From Woeseia sp. (GTDB taxonomy: Bacteria > Pseudomonadota > Gammaproteobacteria > Steroidobacterales > Woeseiaceae), in contig JABIUH010000123.1 of NCBI GenBank assembly GCA_018701055.1, positions 1 to 6,105 on the forward strand: a DNA stretch of 6,105 nucleotides. Reading direction: 5' to 3'. This document shows, in pieces, positions 4,845 to 6,105 of this stretch. Position 1 is the first letter of the stretch. The number at the start of each line of letters is the position of its first letter. A model generated the notes under the pieces. The model did no database searches. It was not told where the DNA came from and saw only the letters and a program-made list of their open reading frames with translations. A program made the position numbers and the translations under genes.

Positions 4845-6105
4845 CTATGTCGGGTTCAGTGGTCCCATCGTGCCGTTTACGATCGGCTGGAATGCGGTCA
4901 ACGCATCCCGTGATGAGACGTTGCCAAGTCCATGGTTAGGGAAGATATTGGCGAAGTTGCCTTCCTCTCCGTGCAACGCCATGTAGTTCATGATAACGGC
5001 GTTGACCAACAAGTTAACGTTGTTGGCGACAGGGGTGGCCCCGCGAACGACGGATCCACCGCCGTCCATGTAGCCAAGTTGTTGATGTTGCGCGGCTGTC
5101 TTGCCAGGACTTGTTCGTAGCGTAGCTCGCCCTGTGGGGTTGAAGACCATAAAGAATGCGCCGGCTGTGGATGAGTTATCACTGACCCATTCGCCTTTGC
5201 CGCGTCCATTTGCAGAGTTGTCGATCGCACCATTACTGGATAACGATCCGTCACTAAAGACGTACATCATTAGCGGTGTACCAACGCGTGCTGCGTACTC
5301 GATACAAGCGCCCATGCAGCGGCCGGCTCTGAAGTCTTTAACTTCACCTTCAGCACGTGCACCACCATGGTAATCGTAGCCACCCATCTCAATGGTTGCG
5401 GCCCCTGCAAACCCGTTTATGACCAGCTTCATGATTGCTGCCGTCTTTCGGAACTCACGTCCATCTCGGCTATTGTCATTGAATTCAGCCGTTGTGAAGA
5501 TTCCGCCTGGGCCCACAATTGCTGGGTCCTGACCAGGATCCAGTGGCGTGCCACCAAAGCGTTCAGCAATGTCCGCAGCTTTCATATAGCCGCAGCGCAC
5601 CATGTCCTGCACAACCAGATCCGGAGTAACGACACCCATTTTCTGTTCGCTTAGGCGATACGCAGATTCCATAACGGCAGTCGCATCGCGTGCGCTCAAA
5701 ATACCAACGAGTTGGCCGGTATCGACCAGACCGACGACATCTTCGGGACGATCGACTTTAGTCGGGCGAAGCTCGGGATTCATCAATGCGATAGGCAACG
5801 TAGAATTACCACCGGATTCAGAGTTTTCACTGCCGGCTAACGTCAGAATGGAGCCATTGGCACCAGCCCCTGCAATACCGTTCATCGGGTTGTGTGGATT
5901 GTTGCCGGTATCGTTATCTGAGCGCGCTGGAAAAATCGCACCGTTCAACTGTGGCCCGCGACCCGGAGCACTGAGGTCCATTCCACGCTTGAACGCACTA
6001 TCCGAATGAAACGCCAAACCGAAGTCTGTATTTGCATAGGGAAGGCCCGTGATTGGATCGTTCAGACCCGGCACCATATCGCCGGGAAGACCCAATTTGT
6101 CGTAG
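4845..6105 (-). CDS. DUF1501-like protein, C-terminal part (5' end beyond right edge)
   Basis: The frame runs open from the right edge (YDKLGLPGDM) to TAG at 4847-4845, giving 420 visible residues, so the true start and any signal peptide are off-window. A TTG at 6095 is in frame but is not a credible start. The key region is GGYDYHGG (codons near 5384-5361), which matches the 'G-G-W-D-T-H' motif of DUF1501, a group related to the alkaline phosphatase/sulfatase fold and usually exported. It is followed by a helix with AGRCMGACIEYAARVGTPLMMYVFSDGS, equivalent to the 'V-V-V-F-S-E-F-G-R' strand, then SDNSSTAGAFFMVF, where typical members have D-H-G. The last motif is thus degraded or divergent, and hydrolase activity cannot be assumed. 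The N-terminal visible half is rich in G, N, S and D (SENSESGGNS), as in secreted proteins. Function unknown; the family is moderately sure. The gene is followed by a strong terminator. Confidence 0.72.
   Translation of the reverse strand, partial: YDKLGLPGDMVPGLNDPITGLPYANTDFGLAFHSDSAFKRGMDLSAPGRGPQLNGAIFPARSDNDTGNNPHNPMNGIAGAGANGSILTLAGSENSESGGNSTLPIALMNPELRPTKVDRPEDVVGLVDTGQLVGILSARDATAVMESAYRLSEQKMGVVTPDLVVQDMVRCGYMKAADIAERFGGTPLDPGQDPAIVGPGGIFTTAEFNDNSRDGREFRKTAAIMKLVINGFAGAATIEMGGYDYHGGARAEGEVKDFRAGRCMGACIEYAARVGTPLMMYVFSDGSLSSNGAIDNSANGRGKGEWVSDNSSTAGAFFMVFNPTGRATLRTSPGKTAAQHQQLGYMDGGGSVVRGATPVANNVNLLVNAVIMNYMALHGEEGNFANIFPNHGLGNVSSRDALTAFQPIVNGTMGPLNPT

Noticed and set aside
4682..4939. 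Plus-strand open frame starting in the repeat region (4682-4939)
   Set aside because: It runs through the repeat, the terminator and the antisense of the DUF1501-like gene, and has no motif or ribosome site.
5602..6009. 135-codon plus-strand open frame opposite the DUF1501-like gene
   Set aside because: It is antisense to a frame with recognisable family motifs, and its own translation shows no domain or ribosome site.

Overview
This 6.1 kb window looks like chromosomal DNA from a proteobacterium, most likely a gammaproteobacterium of environmental or marine type. This is inferred from gene families and from a TGGGTCAGAGCC-type intergenic repeat; there is no rRNA or taxonomic marker to confirm it. 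Coding density is high and base composition is moderate. No tRNA, rRNA, CRISPR array, phage gene or transposase gene is visible. Several genes appear to start with TTG or GTG rather than ATG.

Layout, left to right. (1) On the minus strand, 1-1022: a membrane-anchored SurA/PpiC-like peptidyl-prolyl isomerase protein, followed with a 4-base TTGA overlap by the first 63 codons of a HupE/UreJ-like membrane protein that runs off the left edge. (2) A 59-base divergent spacer (1023-1081). (3) On the plus strand, 1082-3214, a compact three-gene cluster: a classical short-chain dehydrogenase/reductase (SDR), a hormone-sensitive-lipase-type (family IV) alpha/beta-hydrolase 2 bases later, and a secreted single-domain cupin 22 bases after that. 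(4) Convergent to it, on the minus strand, 3221-4594: a three-part methyltransferase (N-terminal four-cysteine zinc ribbon, N2227/carnosine-methyltransferase-like catalytic core, C-terminal PqqD-like or winged-helix-like domain). The stop codons are separated by 6 bases, and each gene's putative terminator lies inside the end of the opposing gene. (5) 4595-4844 is non-coding: a three-copy inverted/direct repeat based on TGGGTCAGAGCC, then a strong rho-independent terminator. (6) On the minus strand, 4845 to the right edge: the C-terminal 420 residues or so of a large protein resembling DUF1501 (alkaline-phosphatase-superfamily-like), ending at that terminator.

The SDR, hydrolase and cupin are probably co-transcribed and may act on a small hydrophobic alcohol/ketone/ester or lactone. 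The sequence does not identify the substrate, and the cupin is predicted to be exported while the two enzymes appear cytoplasmic. The PPIase/HupE pair suggests envelope folding and membrane metal-related roles. Most of the window is ordinary housekeeping or accessory metabolism. The least ordinary items are the methyltransferase domain fusion, the repeat that runs into its apparent N-terminus, and the nested convergent terminators.
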